A stretch of DNA of 64,000 bases from Sphaerimonospora thailandensis (GCF_016863115.1 NZ_BOOG01000033.1:1-64000); one strand, 5' to 3'. Counted from the stretch's first letter, positions 24,192 to 33,634 are shown. Notes: a model not told the origin generated them from the sequence alone. Program-made: numbers and translations.

Positions 24192-25835
24192 ATGAGGCGA
24201 TTAGGCATCGTCATGGCGGTCGCGACGGCGACGCTTCCGCTGATGGCCGCGCTCCCCGCGAACGCGTCCGTTTCCGCGAACGCCTCCGTTTCCGTGAACG
24301 CGGAAACGGACCCGACCACCGAGGTCCAACAGATCGGTCCCGGCCAATACCTGGCCGATGCCAAGACCTTCGAGATCAGCGTGAGCGACGTCTCGGTGGG
24401 CTCGATCGGCCGCCGGCACAGCGTGGCCGCGGTGGACGGCGCTCTCGCGCAGCCGAAATCCGTGCCGGCCGCACGGACGGACCTGTCCGTCTTCGGGCCG
24501 GGCTGGCAGGCCGAATTCCTCGGCGGCATGACCAGCCGGAAACTCGAAAGCCAGAACGGCGCCATCCTCGTCACCGACCTCGCATCGGGTGAGACCGACC
24601 GCTACGAGCCGCGCGGCGGCGTCGCGTTCCCCGGTGGCGGAGAGGTGAACCGGTACGAGGCCGCGGACGGATCCAAGATCAGCGAAACGACCCGGTGGGA
24701 CTCGGCGGCCGGAGCGATGCGCACCACGATCAGCGAGACGATCCCGGTGGATCCGGGGTCGATCGAAGAGGGTGACGAGGGGTTCACCGACGAGAGCGGC
24801 GATCCGATCAGCGCGGGGGATCTCGCCCTCACATACAGCTGGGAACAGGTCGGCACGCAGGGCGACACCTGGCGGGTGACCGGCGTCGGACAGAAGGCTT
24901 TCGGTGCCTCGTCCGTTCGCTACGACTCCCAGGGCAGGGTCTCCACCGTCACGGCGCCGGCGGCCGGTGACGAGCCCGGGAGCGTGCTGGCCTTCCACTA
25001 CGCGACGTCGACCACGGCCACCGCCGCCGCTTTCGGCGACTACGCGGGCCGGCTCAAGGACATCACGCTGTCGTACGGCTCCGAGACGCCGGTGACCGTG
25101 GCCCGGTACGGCTATGACGCGGCCGGGCTGCTGCGCACGGCCGCCGACACGCGCGAAGGCGTATCGGAACAGGCGACCTACGCGTATGACTCCGCCGGGC
25201 GGTTGAGCTCGGTCGACTCGCCGGCGCAGGGTTCGTGGCAGCTGACGTTCACCGGACAGTCCGCCGCTCCGAGCGCGACGAGCTCCACCCCGGCGCCGCC
25301 GAGGCCGGTCCCCACCGCGGAGCCCGCGCCTGTTCCCGGCGGGGACCCCACCGCCGGCGGCCCGCCTCCGGGTGACCTCACCGGCGATGACATCACGGGC
25401 ACGCTCGCCTACCCGCGACACTGCTGGGCCGCCGTGCACTGGATGTGGTACAGCCGCAGCGGCTGCGCGGCATGGGCGGCGCACTACGGCTGGCGCTACC
25501 CGTACTGGAAGCGCCTTCCCACCGGCTACTGGGTCGTCGGCATCAACCACGACCACTGCACCAAGTCTCCGGACCGTCCCAGTGGTTTCGATTTCCGTTC
25601 GGCCTGCGATATGCACGACTACGGGTACGGGGTGATCGGTAACACCTATAAGGGGTACGGCTACTACCTCGACCGGAACCGCAAGGCCGAGGTGGACAAT
25701 CTCTTCTACATCACGCTGCGCGACTGGACGTGCACCGCGTACCGCAAGTCCGGCAGCTGCAAGAGAATCGCCTATGTCTACTGGAAGTTCGTCCGCGCCA
25801 AGGGCAATCCCAAGAACGGCGCCAAACGGACCTGA
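24192..25835 (+). CDS. Secreted YD-repeat protein with C-terminal phospholipase A2 domain
   Basis: The protein has 547 residues. Residues 1-25 are a signal peptide. Residues 240-345 hold three RHS/YD-like repeats (YDSQGRVSTV, YGYDAAGLLRTA, YAYDSAGRLSSV). A Pro-rich linker follows (about 358-395). Residues 408-535 match the Streptomyces-type prokaryotic phospholipase A2 (PF09056): calcium-loop segment DHCTKSPDRP, catalytic H475-D476 in ACDMHDYGYG, D502, and paired cysteines. The family cleaves the sn-2 ester of phospholipids. The domain order is that of a toxin (repeat stalk plus effector tip), but no immunity gene is adjacent. The N-terminus has a short in-frame repeat (NASVSA). Confidence 0.85.
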   Translation: MRRLGIVMAVATATLPLMAALPANASVSANASVSVNAETDPTTEVQQIGPGQYLADAKTFEISVSDVSVGSIGRRHSVAAVDGALAQPKSVPAARTDLSVFGPGWQAEFLGGMTSRKLESQNGAILVTDLASGETDRYEPRGGVAFPGGGEVNRYEAADGSKISETTRWDSAAGAMRTTISETIPVDPGSIEEGDEGFTDESGDPISAGDLALTYSWEQVGTQGDTWRVTGVGQKAFGASSVRYDSQGRVSTVTAPAAGDEPGSVLAFHYATSTTATAAAFGDYAGRLKDITLSYGSETPVTVARYGYDAAGLLRTAADTREGVSEQATYAYDSAGRLSSVDSPAQGSWQLTFTGQSAAPSATSSTPAPPRPVPTAEPAPVPGGDPTAGGPPPGDLTGDDITGTLAYPRHCWAAVHWMWYSRSGCAAWAAHYGWRYPYWKRLPTGYWVVGINHDHCTKSPDRPSGFDFRSACDMHDYGYGVIGNTYKGYGYYLDRNRKAEVDNLFYITLRDWTCTAYRKSGSCKRIAYVYWKFVRAKGNPKNGAKRT

Positions 25836-25880
25836 GCTCTGACCACGCTCATGCTCCGGTGCTGAGCGTCTGACCACGAC

Positions 25881-25924
25881 GGATCGGATGGCGAAGGGCG
25901 ATAACCGCCCTCGCCATCCGATCC
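25881..25924. terminator. Strong hairpin terminator after the phospholipase gene
   Basis: GGATCGGATGGCGAAGGGCG (25881-25900) pairs with CGCCCTCGCCATCCGATCC (25906-25924), with one bulged A and loop ATAAC. It lies 45 bp after the stop at 25835 and before the protease gene, so the two secreted proteins are probably separate transcripts. Confidence 0.8.
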
Positions 25925-25971
25925 CGGCTGCCATATCCCTGTTGAACGACATGAACTGAGCGGAGAATGCC

Positions 25972-28395
25972 ATGAAAAAACGCCGGACGCGGGGCGTCAT
26001 CGCCGCCGCGGCGGTCCTGGTGTCGTCGATGGCGACCACGGCGATCACGAGCGGGCCGGCGGAAGCGGCCAGGCCGGCGTCCTCGGCGGGCCCCTGGGTG
26101 GAGCCCGGGCTGGCCGACAGGCTCGCCGGCGGAGGCAGGATCAGGGTGAACGTCGTGACCGAGGACCGCGGGGATCTGCCGGCCGCGCAGAGCGCCGTCG
26201 CCCCCGGGCAGGTGCTTCAGACGCTGTCCCGATTACCGGTCGTCACGCTGCGCGTGGACCGGACCGCGCTGGACCGGCTGACCCGGCAACCGGGCGTCGT
26301 CAGCGTCTCCGAGGACAGACCCGTGCCGCCCGTGCTCGCCGACAGTGTTCCGCTCATCGGCGGGGACCGTACGCGGGCCGCCGGGCTGACGGGAGGGGGC
26401 AGCGCGGTCGCCGTGTTGGACACGGGTGTGGCGGTCGGTCATCCCTTCCTGGGCGGCCGGGTCGTGGCCGAGGCGTGCTTCTCGCCGATCGATCCCGACT
26501 ATTCGGCCACCAGCCTGTGCCCCAACGGCATGGATCGGCAGGAGGGACCCGGATCGGCCGACGCCGAACACGGCCCGTGCGCGGATGACGGCCTCGACTG
26601 CGATCACGGCACCCATGTGGCCGGGATCGTGGCGGGAAACGCCGAAGGGCTCGGCGATGCCGATGGAAGCGGCGTCGCCCCGGCGGCCGACATCGTCGCC
26701 ATCCAGGTCTTCAGCGAATTCGAGTCCGAGGACTTCTGCGGGCCGGGCGCCGCCCCGTGTGTGCTGAGCTTCACCAGCGCGCAGCTGGCCGGGCTGGAGA
26801 AGGTCCAGGCGCTGAAGGAATCCGGGGCGCCCGTCGTCGCGGCGAACCTGAGCCTGGGCGGCGGCAGGCACACCGCGCCCTGTGACACCGATCCCCGCAA
26901 GCTCGCCATCGACGGACTGCGGGCGGCCGGAGTCGCCACAGTGATCGCGGCGGGTAACAACGGCTACCCGGACGCGGTCAGTGCCCCGGCCTGCGTCTCC
27001 TCGGCCGTCGCGGTGGGTAGCACCACCAAACAGGACGAGGTGTCCAATTTCAGCAATCGCGGCCCGCTGCTCGATGTTTTCGCCCCGGGGTCCGGGATCG
27101 TCTCGTCGGTGCCCGGCGACGGATGGCTCCCCATGAGCGGCACCTCCATGGCCGCCCCGCACGTCGCCGGAGCCCTGGCCGTGCTGCGCCAGGCATTGCC
27201 CGACGCGACGATCGACGAACTGGAGACGGCGCTCGAGAACACCGGAAAGAGCATCGCCTACTCCGGCGCGGCGACCCCGCGGATCCAGCTTGACGACGCG
27301 GCTCTGGGGGCCACGCCCCGGCCCGGTCCCGACCAGTACTTTCCCGCGCGCGGCCGCATTCTCGACAACGCCCAGATCAGCGCGGACTCCACCATGACGG
27401 TCCAGGTGTCCGGGGCGGCAGGACTGCCCGCACAGGGAGTCGCCGCGATCGCGCTCAACGTCAACGCCAAGGGCGACTGGTTCAACTCAGGCTCGGTGAC
27501 GGTGCACCCGGCGAGCGAGGCCGGGCCGGGCGGCGGTGCGGTCGTCTACGACGCCGGCCGCCACGCCTCGACGATGGTCATCGCGAAGGTCGGCTCGGAC
27601 GGCAGGATCAGGATCGCGAACAGGGGCGGTGGGCCCGTCCGGGTCACCCTCGACGTCCACGGGTACACCCTCGACCGCGCGGCCGACTCCGTCGGCGGAA
27701 CCTATGTGCCGCTCACGCCGGCGCGGATCGCGGACCGGGTCGTCGTTCCCCCGTGGGGGAACTTCGAGCTGGCGACGTCCGACGTGGGCGGGATCCCGTC
27801 GTCGGGCGTGCGGGCCGTCGCGCTCACGGTGGCGATGAAGAGCGCAGCGACCGGAACGATTCGGGTGTACGCCACCGGGGACCCCTGGCCGGCCGATGCC
27901 AACATCGATTATCCGGCCGAAACGCCGGCGCAGTTCTTCACCGTCGTGAAGCCCGGAAGCGGAGGCAAGGTCAACATTCACAATCTGGGCGCCCAGCCGG
28001 TGGAGCTGTCCGTGGACGCGACGGGTTACTACACGTCCTCGGAACGGGGAGCGACGGTCAAGGCGGTGCCCCCGGCGTCCGTGGCGACGGGCGTGACCAT
28101 CCCGGCCGGGGGCACGCAGCTGTTCAGGCCCGCGGGCGTCGGCGCGATCCCCTCCTTCGGCGTCGCGGCGCTCGGTTTCACCGTCGTCGCCAGGGGAAGC
28201 GCGGACGGGGCTGTCGGGGTCGTGCCCCAGGGAGGCGGGAAGACCATGCGGGTCGTGGCGTACGGGGGCGGTAAGGAGCGCGTCGGGTTCACGACGGCCG
28301 CGTTGCGACCGGACGGCACGATCATGCTGAAGAACGAGGGCACATCGCAGGTGACGATCTCCGTGGACGCATACGCCTACTTCGCCGCCCGATGA
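25972..28395 (+). CDS. Secreted S8-family (subtilisin-like) serine protease
   Basis: The protein has 807 residues. Residues 1-32 are a signal peptide (MKKRRTRG, hydrophobic core, AEA). A propeptide reaches about residue 120. The catalytic triad is D150 (AVLDTGVAVGHPF), H212 (DHGTHVAGIVAG) and S392 (SGTSMAAPHVAG), with oxyanion N330. After residue 440 come three copies of a beta domain of about 115 residues, each ending DVHGYT, DATGYY or DAYAYF, which recur in actinobacterial secreted proteins. It probably degrades or matures extracellular proteins. Start ATG 25972. Confidence 0.93.
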   Translation: MKKRRTRGVIAAAAVLVSSMATTAITSGPAEAARPASSAGPWVEPGLADRLAGGGRIRVNVVTEDRGDLPAAQSAVAPGQVLQTLSRLPVVTLRVDRTALDRLTRQPGVVSVSEDRPVPPVLADSVPLIGGDRTRAAGLTGGGSAVAVLDTGVAVGHPFLGGRVVAEACFSPIDPDYSATSLCPNGMDRQEGPGSADAEHGPCADDGLDCDHGTHVAGIVAGNAEGLGDADGSGVAPAADIVAIQVFSEFESEDFCGPGAAPCVLSFTSAQLAGLEKVQALKESGAPVVAANLSLGGGRHTAPCDTDPRKLAIDGLRAAGVATVIAAGNNGYPDAVSAPACVSSAVAVGSTTKQDEVSNFSNRGPLLDVFAPGSGIVSSVPGDGWLPMSGTSMAAPHVAGALAVLRQALPDATIDELETALENTGKSIAYSGAATPRIQLDDAALGATPRPGPDQYFPARGRILDNAQISADSTMTVQVSGAAGLPAQGVAAIALNVNAKGDWFNSGSVTVHPASEAGPGGGAVVYDAGRHASTMVIAKVGSDGRIRIANRGGGPVRVTLDVHGYTLDRAADSVGGTYVPLTPARIADRVVVPPWGNFELATSDVGGIPSSGVRAVALTVAMKSAATGTIRVYATGDPWPADANIDYPAETPAQFFTVVKPGSGGKVNIHNLGAQPVELSVDATGYYTSSERGATVKAVPPASVATGVTIPAGGTQLFRPAGVGAIPSFGVAALGFTVVARGSADGAVGVVPQGGGKTMRVVAYGGGKERVGFTTAALRPDGTIMLKNEGTSQVTISVDAYAYFAAR

Positions 28396-28443
28396 CGGTC
28401 ACCGCTCGCCGCGGACGTCGGGATCGGCCCACGGGGGTCGCGT

Positions 28444-29100
28444 TCACTGGCCGACCGGCTTGACCAGGCCGGAGTCGTAGGACAGGACGACCGCCTGGGC
28501 GCGACTGGCGAGCCCCATCTTGGCCATGAGGCGGTTGAGGTGCGTTTTGACGGTGCCCTCGGTGATCGACAGGCGCTCGGCGATCTCCTTGTTGGACAGC
28601 GCGTGGCCGACAAGGCGCAGCACCTCGGTCTCACGGGCGGTCAGACGGTCGAGCTCCGGGGGCGGGGCGGCCGCCGGCGGATCGACGAATGCCTCGATCA
28701 ACCGTCTGGTGGCGGTGGGCGCGAGCAGAATGTCGCCGGAGGCGACCGTGTGAATCGCGGCGATGAGGCGCTCGGGCGGCGTGTCCTTGAGAAGGAAGCC
28801 GCCCGCGCCCAGCCGTAGCGCGTTGTAGACGTACTCGTCCAGGTCGAAGGTGGTCAGGATGAGGACCTTGGGCGCGGGCGGCTCGGCGGCGGCCAGGATC
28901 CGTTCGGTGGCGTGGAGGCCGTCCATCCCGGGCATGCGGATGTCCATTAGAACGACCTCGGGCTTGAGCGTGGCGGCGAGCCGTACCGCTTCCTCACCAT
29001 CCTCGGCCTCGCCCACCACGGTCAGTCCCGCCGTGCGCAGAAGTGCCGCCAGGCCAGCGCGGATGAGCACCTGATCGTCGACCACGAGCACACTGATCAT
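28444..29100 (-). CDS. Two-component response regulator, NarL/LuxR type
   Basis: The protein has 218 residues. The receiver domain has D9-D10, phospho-acceptor D53 (VVLMDIRMPGMDG), T and K105-region (LLKDTPPERL). The C-terminal LuxR helix-turn-helix is LTARETEVLRLVGHALSNKE and ITEGTVKTHLNRLMAKMG. It is 9 bp downstream of its histidine kinase. Targets are unknown. Confidence 0.95.
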   Translation of the reverse strand: MISVLVVDDQVLIRAGLAALLRTAGLTVVGEAEDGEEAVRLAATLKPEVVLMDIRMPGMDGLHATERILAAAEPPAPKVLILTTFDLDEYVYNALRLGAGGFLLKDTPPERLIAAIHTVASGDILLAPTATRRLIEAFVDPPAAAPPPELDRLTARETEVLRLVGHALSNKEIAERLSITEGTVKTHLNRLMAKMGLASRAQAVVLSYDSGLVKPVGQ

Positions 29101-29109
29101 GGACCTGCT

Positions 29110-30309
29110 TCATTCGACCTCGCCGGACGAGGGCAGCGGGAAGATCGCCAGCACCTCGAAGCCGCCTTGCGGCAGCGGGCCCGCCTTCAGCGTGCCCTGG
29201 TAGAGCCTGACACGCTCGGTCATGCCGATCAAGCCGTGTCCGCCAGATCTCGGATCCCGCCCGGCGGAGGCGGCGCCGGTGCCGTCATCGGTGACGCGTA
29301 CGGTGAGCGTGGCCGGGCCGTACGTGACCTCGAGCTCCACCCGGGAGGGCCCGGCATGTTTGAGCACGTTGGTCAGCGACTCCTGGACTATGCGGTAGGC
29401 GGACAGCTCCAGTCCCGGCGGCAACGGCCGTACCACCCCCTCGACGATCATGTCGACGGCCGGGCCCGCCGCACGGATCCGCTCCGCGAGGGTGTCGACG
29501 TCCTTGAGGCCAGGCGCGGCGGCGTACAGGCCCTCGTCCTCCTCGTGCGCCTCGATTCGCAGGATCGACAGCAGGCGTCGCATCTCGTCGAGTGCCTCAT
29601 GGCTGGTGTCCGCGATGACCTCCAGCGTGGCGAGTGCCGTCGGAGGATGGGACAGCGCGACGAAGCGGCCGAGGCCGGCCTGGACCGAGATCACGGACAT
29701 GTGATGTGCCACGACATCGTGTAACTCGCGGGCGATCCGCACACGTTCCCGGGTGACGGCACGGTTGGCGGCGGCGTCCTGCTCCTTGCGGAGCTGCTCG
29801 GCGAGCTCGGCAAGCTGCCTGGTGCGTCGGGACAGCAGTCGCACGCTGACGCCCGCGCCCAGCGCACAGGCCGCCAACAGGAGCGACTGCCCGAGCGCCG
29901 ACAGCAGGGCGACGGTGGGCTGGAGTGCCGACCCGTGTGTCCACGTGGGCACCACCAGCGCCGCACCTGCCAGGTCGGCCTTCCAGGATCGGTGGACGGC
30001 GACGGTGTAGAGAGCCACCATCATGCCGATGGTGTTGAGGCCCACGTGGTAGCCCAGCATGTGGTAGGCGAACGACGCGACCGTGATGATCACCAGGACG
30101 GCCAGCGGCGCGCGCCTGCGCAGCGCCAGCGGCCCGTTCGCGAGCAAGGTCAGCGCAGTGGACAGCAGGTCGCAGTGGCGCCCCATGTCGGGCCCGTAGA
30201 GGTCCCACAGCCAGGTGACGACGACCAGGGAGGAAGCCAGTGAGCTGTCGAGAACCAGGGGGTGGAGCGACGACAGCCGCCGGAGAGCTGACACGGCGCT
30301 GAGGGGCAT
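29110..30309 (-). CDS. Sensor histidine kinase (HisKA_3, NarL-partner type)
   Basis: The protein has 399 residues. The N-terminal half has about five membrane helices with no large outside loop, so the signal is probably sensed within or near the membrane. H197 in RIARELHDVVAHHMSVI is the phosphorylation site of the HisKA_3 dimerisation domain. The HATPase domain ends with DDGTGAASAG and GHGLIGMTERVRLY. It is the first gene of the pair; starts ATG 30309. Confidence 0.95.
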   Translation of the reverse strand: MPLSAVSALRRLSSLHPLVLDSSLASSLVVVTWLWDLYGPDMGRHCDLLSTALTLLANGPLALRRRAPLAVLVIITVASFAYHMLGYHVGLNTIGMMVALYTVAVHRSWKADLAGAALVVPTWTHGSALQPTVALLSALGQSLLLAACALGAGVSVRLLSRRTRQLAELAEQLRKEQDAAANRAVTRERVRIARELHDVVAHHMSVISVQAGLGRFVALSHPPTALATLEVIADTSHEALDEMRRLLSILRIEAHEEDEGLYAAAPGLKDVDTLAERIRAAGPAVDMIVEGVVRPLPPGLELSAYRIVQESLTNVLKHAGPSRVELEVTYGPATLTVRVTDDGTGAASAGRDPRSGGHGLIGMTERVRLYQGTLKAGPLPQGGFEVLAIFPLPSSGEVE

Positions 30310-30317
30310 CCGTCACG

Positions 30318-30860
30318 CTAACTCCGAAACCGGCCGAGGCGCATCAACCCCGGGGTATACCACTGGAGTTGCAGGTCCTGCCGGCCGGAGCGAGAGCCGA
30401 CCTCGGGGTAGCGCATCTTCTTGGGGGAGTGGAGCTCCCCGACGGTACGGCGCCGCCGGGCTTCCGCCGGGAAGCGGGCCTCGATCGCGGCGTCGCTGAG
30501 CAGCTCCAGTTCGCCCATCACCCGATCTCGCAGCCGGTCGTCGAAACGCGGCGGCGGCAGGGCTGGTCCGCAAGCGGCGACCACCGCTGACGTGATTTCC
30601 AGGGTCTGCCTGGCACGTACGTACGGCGAGCAGAGCACGACCTCGGGACGCTCGTCGGCGGGCGACTCCGACAGGTGTACGCCGAGCCGCGCCGCCTGCC
30701 GACATCCCAGCGGGGAGAGCGGAACTTCGGCGTCCCGACAGGTGAGCCCCAAATCGAGGGCACCACTCGCCCGCGCGGCCGCGAAGGCGATGTTCGCGGT
30801 GCTCTCACCGTGCCTGACCACGATCAGCTCGGCGACGCCAGGAATCGGGGACGGCGGCAT
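30318..30860 (-). CDS. Histidine phosphatase (phosphoglycerate mutase-like), apparently short at the C-terminus
   Basis: The protein has 180 residues. The catalytic RHGES motif is at VVRHGESTAN and the second part of the pocket is LCSPYVRARQTLEI. After RFPAEARRRRTVGE the sequence (LHSPKKMRYPEVGSRSG) no longer looks like the family, and the expected second catalytic-His block near the C-terminus is absent. This suggests truncation or an old frameshift. It ends 9 bp before the histidine kinase start, on the same strand. Confidence 0.65.
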   Translation of the reverse strand: MPPSPIPGVAELIVVRHGESTANIAFAAARASGALDLGLTCRDAEVPLSPLGCRQAARLGVHLSESPADERPEVVLCSPYVRARQTLEITSAVVAACGPALPPPRFDDRLRDRVMGELELLSDAAIEARFPAEARRRRTVGELHSPKKMRYPEVGSRSGRQDLQLQWYTPGLMRLGRFRS

Positions 30861-30917
30861 ATGTCGATGTAATCACGGCGTCGACCTCAGGTCAGGCGAC
30901 AGCCTTGAACCATGCGG

Positions 30918-32135
30918 TCAGCCGATCAAGCGGCTGAAGGCGTCCGGCGTGACGATGGGGAGCCCGTACGCCCGGGCCTTGCGAGCTTTGCCGGAAAGGG
31001 TGTCGGGATCGGCGGCGACGAGGAGCCGCACCTTCTTCGTCACGCTGGGATGGGGGATGTAACCGGCTCGGCGGGCCCGTGCCTCCCATGCTTCGCGGCC
31101 GCCGTCCATTTCCCCGGTGAACACGATCAGGTCGCCGGGCGTCAGCTGGAAGCGGGAGATCGCCGGCGTCGTCTCGCCCGCCGTGCGGCTCAGGGCCGTT
31201 TCGACCGCCGCGGGCGGCAGGTCGAGCAGCGCGGCGACCAGTCCCAGCTCGCGGCGTTCGGCCTCGGTGACGACACCGTCGGCGAGCGCCGCCCCGGCGA
31301 GCGCGGCGAGGTAGCCGCGGTGCAGCCGTTCCAGGTCCTCGCGGCCGAGCCCGAGGTCCGTGGCGAGCTGGACCAGGGCGTCGGCCTCCGCCGCGGAGAT
31401 GTGATGGTCGAGAAGCACCTGGTCCAGCAGCGCGAGGTAGGAGTCGGCGGCGGCCGGATGCGGCACGCGGGGGAGCCGGTCGACGATGCGGGCCAGGAAA
31501 TGACCGTTGCGGTCGGCCGCGACGCCACGCCGTACCGCCGGGGTGTCCGAGGGCGGCAGGTGCGGCCATGAGGTCTGGGTCGCGAGGTGGAGCAGGTCCC
31601 GCCAGGGGACCGCCGGAGCGGCGAGGCCCAGGTAGTGCCGCAGAAGCGCGGCCGCGGCCCGCGCGTCGATGAGCGCGTCGTGATGACCGTTGAGCGGGAT
31701 GTCGGCCATCGCGCAGCAGGCCGCGAGCGCGCGGGGAGCCTCGGGAAGATAACGGGCGGCCTCGGCCATCGTGCAGATCCCGAGGTCACGTCGGAGCGGG
31801 ACGTCCGCGCCGAGCCGGCTGAACTCCTGCGAGACGAACCCGAGGTCGAAGGGGAGATTGTGCGCGACCACGACGCGTCCGTGCAGGAGCTCGGCGAGGG
31901 GCCCGGCGATGTCCTTGAAGGTCGGGGCGTGCCGTACGTCGGCGGCGCGGATGCCGTGGATGTGCTGCGGGCCCAGATCGCGTTCGGGATTGAGGAGGGT
32001 GGCCCACTCGCCGGTCACCTCACCCGTGGGCGTGAGGTGGACGACTCCGATCTCGATGACGCGATCGTTGCGCCTTGGTGCCAATCCGGTCGTCTCCACA
32101 TCGATGACCGCGTAGCCGAGTGGGCCGTTCGCCAT
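30918..32135 (-). CDS. DnaQ-like 3'-5' exonuclease with C-terminal TerB-like and BRCT domains
   Basis: The protein has 405 residues. Residues 1-170 are a DEDDh exonuclease: VIDVETTGL (D, E), VAHNLPFDLGFV (D), HHDALIDARA (H, D). Residues about 230-310 are helical and acidic, like TerB (LLDHHISAAEADALVQLATD, GAALADGVVTEAE). Residues 325-405 look like BRCT: GDLIVFTGEMDG, then VTKKVRLLVAADPDTLSGK. The combination suggests a DNA-repair or nucleic-acid turnover nuclease. It is not in an obvious operon. Confidence 0.88.
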   Translation of the reverse strand: MANGPLGYAVIDVETTGLAPRRNDRVIEIGVVHLTPTGEVTGEWATLLNPERDLGPQHIHGIRAADVRHAPTFKDIAGPLAELLHGRVVVAHNLPFDLGFVSQEFSRLGADVPLRRDLGICTMAEAARYLPEAPRALAACCAMADIPLNGHHDALIDARAAAALLRHYLGLAAPAVPWRDLLHLATQTSWPHLPPSDTPAVRRGVAADRNGHFLARIVDRLPRVPHPAAADSYLALLDQVLLDHHISAAEADALVQLATDLGLGREDLERLHRGYLAALAGAALADGVVTEAERRELGLVAALLDLPPAAVETALSRTAGETTPAISRFQLTPGDLIVFTGEMDGGREAWEARARRAGYIPHPSVTKKVRLLVAADPDTLSGKARKARAYGLPIVTPDAFSRLIG

Positions 32136-32319
32136 GTCACTCCCTGCTGGCCGTGTGAATCTCCTACACCTGCCTGGAAGATGACACCGGGCGTACGGAA
32201 AGTCAGCCGGAACGGGCAGAGTGTGACCAGCTCGTGACGATCCGAGGCACAGGACCGCCCGGGCGGCGTGCGGCAGCCCGGGCGGCTCCGGGGATGCCCC
32301 GGCTCAGCGGTGAGTGAAA

Positions 32320-32787
32320 TCAGCGAGCGGAAACGGTCTTCTGCCACTTCTCAATCGTCTGCTTGTACGGCTCCGGCATGTGGAGGGCCGGCACGTCGGC
32401 GTAGGCGAAGACGCCGAGCTCCTTGTGCTCGTTGGAGCTGCGGATCTCTTCGTCGCCGGTATAGGTCGCTCCGAAGCTCACGATGAACGTATGGCGTAGC
32501 GGCGTGATCTCGTAGACCCAGGTGTCGATGATCTCCTCTACGGACACGGTGATGTTGAGTTCCTCGAAGACTTCTCGACAGACACAGACCTCCGGGGTCT
32601 CCCCCACCTCGAGCTTCCCGCCGGGCAACTCCCACTCGTCGCGCTCGTTCATCAGCAGCGGGACCTTGCCGCCCATGTCGATGACGAGCTTCACGGATAT
32701 CGGGAGCTGATATTCGAAGTAGCCCGGGTTGCGCTCGACCAGATATTCCGGCATGCCGTTGCTCCGAAGGCGGTCCGGTCCGTCCAT
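32320..32787 (-). CDS. NUDIX hydrolase
   Basis: The protein has 155 residues. The Nudix box is complete: GGKLEVGETPEV then CVCREVFEELNI (GX5EX7REVXEE form). ATG 32787 directly follows the PP2C stop (32789), which indicates translational coupling; TTG 32805 is less likely. NUDIX enzymes cleave nucleoside diphosphates linked to another moiety; the substrate is unknown. It is the last gene of the four-gene operon starting at 35376. Confidence 0.9.
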   Translation of the reverse strand: MDGPDRLRSNGMPEYLVERNPGYFEYQLPISVKLVIDMGGKVPLLMNERDEWELPGGKLEVGETPEVCVCREVFEELNITVSVEEIIDTWVYEITPLRHTFIVSFGATYTGDEEIRSSNEHKELGVFAYADVPALHMPEPYKQTIEKWQKTVSAR

Positions 32788-32788
32788 A

Positions 32789-33634
32789 TCAGTTCTCACT
32801 TTCAAGGGTCAAAAGAATCGCCGCCAAATCGTCGGCATTCTTGAATTTCTTCGCCGCTGCCGCCTGTGTCGGGCCTGATTCGCGTTGCCTGATCCGGGCG
32901 GTGATGCTGTCGAGACCATCCTCGCGCGCGTGGTGGCCGAGGCTATGCCAATCTGGAAATATCCGATAGTCCGCAACAGCGCGGGCGAAGCCATCGGTAC
33001 AGAGCAGCAGTGTGTCAATACTCTCCAACGGAAGGGTCTCCGCGTGGACTTTGAAAACCGCGTCGGGATGGCCGGAGAAAACCGATTCTTCATAGACGCC
33101 TTTGATGTACTCCGTTCGTCGTGCGAACATCGCGTCTACGATCTCCTGCCTTGTTTGCTGCTGTGACCTGGCCCGCTCGACCGCTCCCGCTTCACGAGCC
33201 TCAAAGAAATCGGTACTGATCTCCCGGGCGACCTCTGACTCGCGATAGGCGATAATAGTGGCGTCGCCGATGCGCCCTAGTTGAACATAGTCGTCATGTA
33301 TTACGGCGAGGCCGATCGAGCAACAGGGGTGATTGTGCAGGTCGTGCGGAGAAAGATCTGCCAGTCGGGTGCGCACGTCTCTCCCCAGAGCATCGAAAAC
33401 GTCGCCGGCAGTCTTGGCGTCGGCGCCAGAACCGATTACATGCAGACGCTGCTGAACGAGATCCACCAGCCATTGGACATTTGATGCCGCAGGCAGTGTC
33501 ATTTCATTGGTGAAATCGGTTGCTCCGTCTATCACCCAGGCGAGGTTTCCCGATGCCCCTGCCCGATCCTCCGTCGGCTTCGTCCGCGAGCCGGGACTCT
33601 GCGTCAGATCAAGGACTTTCAACGGTCTCGTCAC
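32789..33634 (-). CDS. PP2C-like serine/threonine phosphatase domain protein
   Basis: The protein has 281 residues. PP2C-type metal motifs are visible: TEDRAGASGNLAWVIDGATD (D-G-A), GRIGDATIIAYR, TLLLCTDGFARAV (D-G) and KNADDLAAILL (D-D). I choose GTG 33634, which overlaps the stop of the upstream gene as GTGA; the frame is open to 33700. The target is unknown. The region is clearly less GC-rich than the flanks, with relaxed third positions, which suggests transfer. Confidence 0.8.
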   Translation of the reverse strand: MTRPLKVLDLTQSPGSRTKPTEDRAGASGNLAWVIDGATDFTNEMTLPAASNVQWLVDLVQQRLHVIGSGADAKTAGDVFDALGRDVRTRLADLSPHDLHNHPCCSIGLAVIHDDYVQLGRIGDATIIAYRESEVAREISTDFFEAREAGAVERARSQQQTRQEIVDAMFARRTEYIKGVYEESVFSGHPDAVFKVHAETLPLESIDTLLLCTDGFARAVADYRIFPDWHSLGHHAREDGLDSITARIRQRESGPTQAAAAKKFKNADDLAAILLTLESEN

